From Bacteroidales bacterium (GTDB taxonomy: Bacteria > Bacteroidota > Bacteroidia > Bacteroidales > UBA932), in assembly GCA_017544005.1 (NCBI GenBank), contig JAFYEZ010000027.1, positions 1-61,424 on the forward strand: a DNA stretch of 61,424 nt, read 5' to 3'. Shown here piece after piece: positions 59,623 through 61,424 of this stretch. A model generated the notes under the pieces. It ran no database searches. It saw only the letters and a list, made by a program, of their open reading frames with translations, and was not told where the DNA came from. The stretch's first letter is position 1; each line of letters starts with the position of its first letter. A program made the position numbers and the translations under genes.

Positions 59623-60555
59623 CTATTTCTTCTGGCCGATCGTGTAGGAGAAGCCTACGCTGAAGATCTCCTTGAACTGGACGCCGGCCACCATGATGTT
59701 GTTGCCATCGCCGTCCAGCACCGGATTACCGGCCGAATCGCGTTTGATGGCACTCTTGATCTTGCTGTCGTAGATCAAGCTGGTGCGGAGCGTCACGGAG
59801 AACAATTTGGAGATTTTGGCATCCACGTTGACATCCCAGTTAACCTTCACATCCAGCGGATTGTCGAGGTAATCGGAGAACAACTGGAGGTTGGAAGCCA
59901 CCGTGAAGTCCTTGACAGCCAGCTTGGCGTCCACCTTCAGCTGGGCACCGAGTTCGAAGCGGCAGAACTGGTCGTCCGCATTGCCGTACTTGGAACGGAG
60001 TTCCGGGATGGCCACCATCACCGTCTTTCCGGTCAACGGCGCAAAGTTGATGGAGAGATTCTTGGCGGGCTGATAATCGATACCGAGACCGAGGGACATG
60101 TAGGCCGGCGCCATCAGCGAAGAGGTGAGGTCCGTGCCGGTAAAGCCGTCGGCGAACTGGGAACGGAAGTTATAGACCGCCGAGAGGTAGAGTTTGTCGG
60201 TGGCCTTGTAGCCGAATTTGCTGTCGAAAATCAGGCGGTCATCGCTCTTCTTGTAGCCGTCCTCAAAGTTCTGGATAAAGCCGTATCCCATCTGGAGTTC
60301 GTTGTTCCAGAGGTATTTGTCCTTTTTGTAGTTCGTATAGGCATCCAGGTAGGTATTGAGGGAGATGGACCCCACACCGCCGGCTGCCCAGTTGGTCAGC
60401 GAGAGCTGCGAGAAACCGATCTGGGTGAGCAGGCCCTTGGTCCAGTTGGACGGCGCCTTGACAGCGGCGCTGTCGGCTGCCGGCTTGTCCTGTGCCAGGG
60501 CGGGCATGATCGTGAGGCAGAGGGCTGCCGCAAGCGAGAAAAGAATCTTTTTCAT
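59623..60555 (-). CDS. DUF3078 family outer-membrane-associated protein
   Basis: This 310-residue protein has a signal peptide (LFSLAAALCLTIMPALA) and matches DUF3078 of Bacteroidetes: WTKGLLTQIGFSQLSLTNWA, NTYLDAYTNYKKDKYLWNNE and LYLSAVYNFRSQFADGF. Alternating hydrophobic strands suggest an outer-membrane barrel. The function is unknown. The start at 60555 (MKKILF) is set by the signal peptide. The 28-base gap to proS has no clear promoter. Confidence 0.85.
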   Translation of the reverse strand: MKKILFSLAAALCLTIMPALAQDKPAADSAAVKAPSNWTKGLLTQIGFSQLSLTNWAAGGVGSISLNTYLDAYTNYKKDKYLWNNELQMGYGFIQNFEDGYKKSDDRLIFDSKFGYKATDKLYLSAVYNFRSQFADGFTGTDLTSSLMAPAYMSLGLGIDYQPAKNLSINFAPLTGKTVMVAIPELRSKYGNADDQFCRFELGAQLKVDAKLAVKDFTVASNLQLFSDYLDNPLDVKVNWDVNVDAKISKLFSVTLRTSLIYDSKIKSAIKRDSAGNPVLDGDGNNIMVAGVQFKEIFSVGFSYTIGQKK

Positions 60556-60583
60556 ATCGTTGATCATTTTGTATTTCAATGAT

Positions 60584-61424
60584 TTAGTACGCTCTTGCAA
60601 AGACTACGCGACGGTGCGAAGGTTTGCCGGAATAGACGCATTTCCCTTCCTCTTCGCAGACGCAGGTATCCATCGGGATACAGCGGATCGTCGCCTTGGT
60701 TTCGTCCTTGATCTTCTCTTCCGTCTCGGTGGTGCCGTCCCAGTGGCAGAGGAGGAAACGGCCCTTTTCGATCTCGGTCTTGAATTCCTCCCAGGTGTCC
60801 ACCTTGACGATATTGGCCTCGCGGAAGGCGGCCGCCTTGTCGTAGAGATTCTGCTGGATTGTGCCCATCAGGCCGGCGGCAAAATCGGCCAGGCCTGCCT
60901 GCGGCACGGATTCCTTTTCCATCGTATCGCGGCGGGCGAGCTCTACCACGCCGTTCTCAAGATCGCGCGGGCCGATCACCACGCGGACCGGAACGCCCTT
61001 GAGTTCCCACTCGGCGAACTTGAAGCCCGGGCGGAGGTTGTCGCGGTCGTCAATCTTGACGGAGAGACCCTTGGCGGTCATTTCAGCCTTGAGGGACTCC
61101 ATCCGTTCGAGAATGGCGGCGCGCTCTTCGTCGGTCTTGAAAATCGGAACCATCACCACCTGGATCGGGGCGAGGGTCGGCGGCAGCACAAGGCCGTTGT
61201 TATCGGAATGCGTCATGATGAGCGCACCCATCAGACGGGTGGAAACGCCCCACGAGGTAGCCCAGACATATTCGAGGTCCCCCTCCTTGTTGGCGAACTG
61301 CACGCCGAATGCCTTGGCGAAGTTCTGGCCCAGGAAGTGGGAGGTACCGGCCTGCAGTGCCTTGCCGTCCTGCATCATGGCCTCGATGGTATAGGTATCG
61401 AGTGCGCCGGCGAAGCGTTCATTC
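60584..61424 (-). CDS. proS: Prolyl-tRNA synthetase, C-terminal part (runs off the window)
   Basis: The visible 279 residues are the end of an archaeal/eukaryote-type ProS: motif 3 region [20 protein letters not shown], the anticodon-binding domain ([25 protein letters not shown]) and a C-terminal zinc-type domain with [19 protein letters not shown], ending RRVVFARAY. The 5' part lies beyond 61424. The lack of an INS editing insert cannot be checked from this piece. DUF3078 and tilS follow in the same direction. Confidence 0.95.
   Translation of the reverse strand, partial: NERFAGALDTYTIEAMMQDGKALQAGTSHFLGQNFAKAFGVQFANKEGDLEYVWATSWGVSTRLMGALIMTHSDNNGLVLPPTLAPIQVVMVPIFKTDEERAAILERMESLKAEMTAKGLSVKIDDRDNLRPGFKFAEWELKGVPVRVVIGPRDLENGVVELARRDTMEKESVPQAGLADFAAGLMGTIQQNLYDKAAAFREANIVKVDTWEEFKTEIEKGRFLLCHWDGTTETEEKIKDETKATIRCIPMDTCVCEEEGKCVYSGKPSHRRVVFARAY

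Overview
This window is a stretch of chromosome from a GC-rich member of the Bacteroidales. Four things point there. Many genes have a TAnnTTTG-type -7 box (TATCTTTG, TATATTTG, TATTTTTG) about 15-45 bases before the start. Few genes have Shine-Dalgarno sequences. The gene content is typical of the group: MutA/MutB, fused FeoAB, DUF4783, DUF3078, BspA-like surface lipoproteins, a TonB receptor and the two-subunit NfnAB enzyme. High GC plus this family set suggests a gut Alistipes- or Cryptobacteroides-like lineage, but the genus is an inference. Coding density is very high, and long antisense open frames occur over most GC-rich genes.

Layout. 1-2410 (minus): methylmalonyl-CoA mutase mutA and the start of mutB. 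2513-5984 (plus): secreted alpha/beta hydrolase, topoisomerase IV subunit B, PlsC-like acyltransferase. 5988-8179 (minus): EF-P, IspH, cytidylate kinase. 8258-10738 (plus): an NtrC-like response regulator without a DNA-binding domain, and Der. 10743-14744 (minus): a 1174-residue NtrY-like kinase and RlmH. 14850-28539 (mostly plus): DUF4783, SIMPL protein (minus), NatAB-type ABC exporter, a 5'-nucleotidase split into two proteins, a lipoprotein, PspC, LemA and DUF2207, nitroreductase, a membrane LytTR regulator, an MBL hydrolase, YegP, FeoAB and its small Cys-rich partner. 28536-31627: PAP2 phosphatase, a BPL_N-like amidotransferase-fold protein, gamma carbonic anhydrase and a lipoprotein.

31202-36666 (minus) is a compact six-gene operon. 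It joins an alarmone synthetase, a separate alarmone hydrolase, an APH-fold kinase, a sensor/SpoIIE phosphatase with its own RsbW-type kinase domain, a STAS antagonist and a lipoprotein. It looks like a stress-signalling unit linking (p)ppGpp with partner switching.

37529-41848 holds lipoproteins, Ogt and then the most unusual locus. There, a REP-associated tyrosine transposase (RAYT-like) gene and an unrecognised 117-residue partner sit between two identical 83-bp direct repeats built of paired hairpin units. A third, diverged copy lies about 0.9 kb further on. At 41951-42085, next to the initiator tRNA gene, a 135-nt segment has 19-bp inverted ends enclosing three hairpins.

42242-61424: PagL-like deacylase and thymidine kinase, RsmI, a helix-hairpin-helix protein, two BspA-like surface lipoproteins separated by a 41-residue peptide gene, a Cys-rich lipoprotein, HisS, NfnAB, an HMA protein with a TonB receptor, SppA, TilS, DUF3078 and the 3' part of proS.
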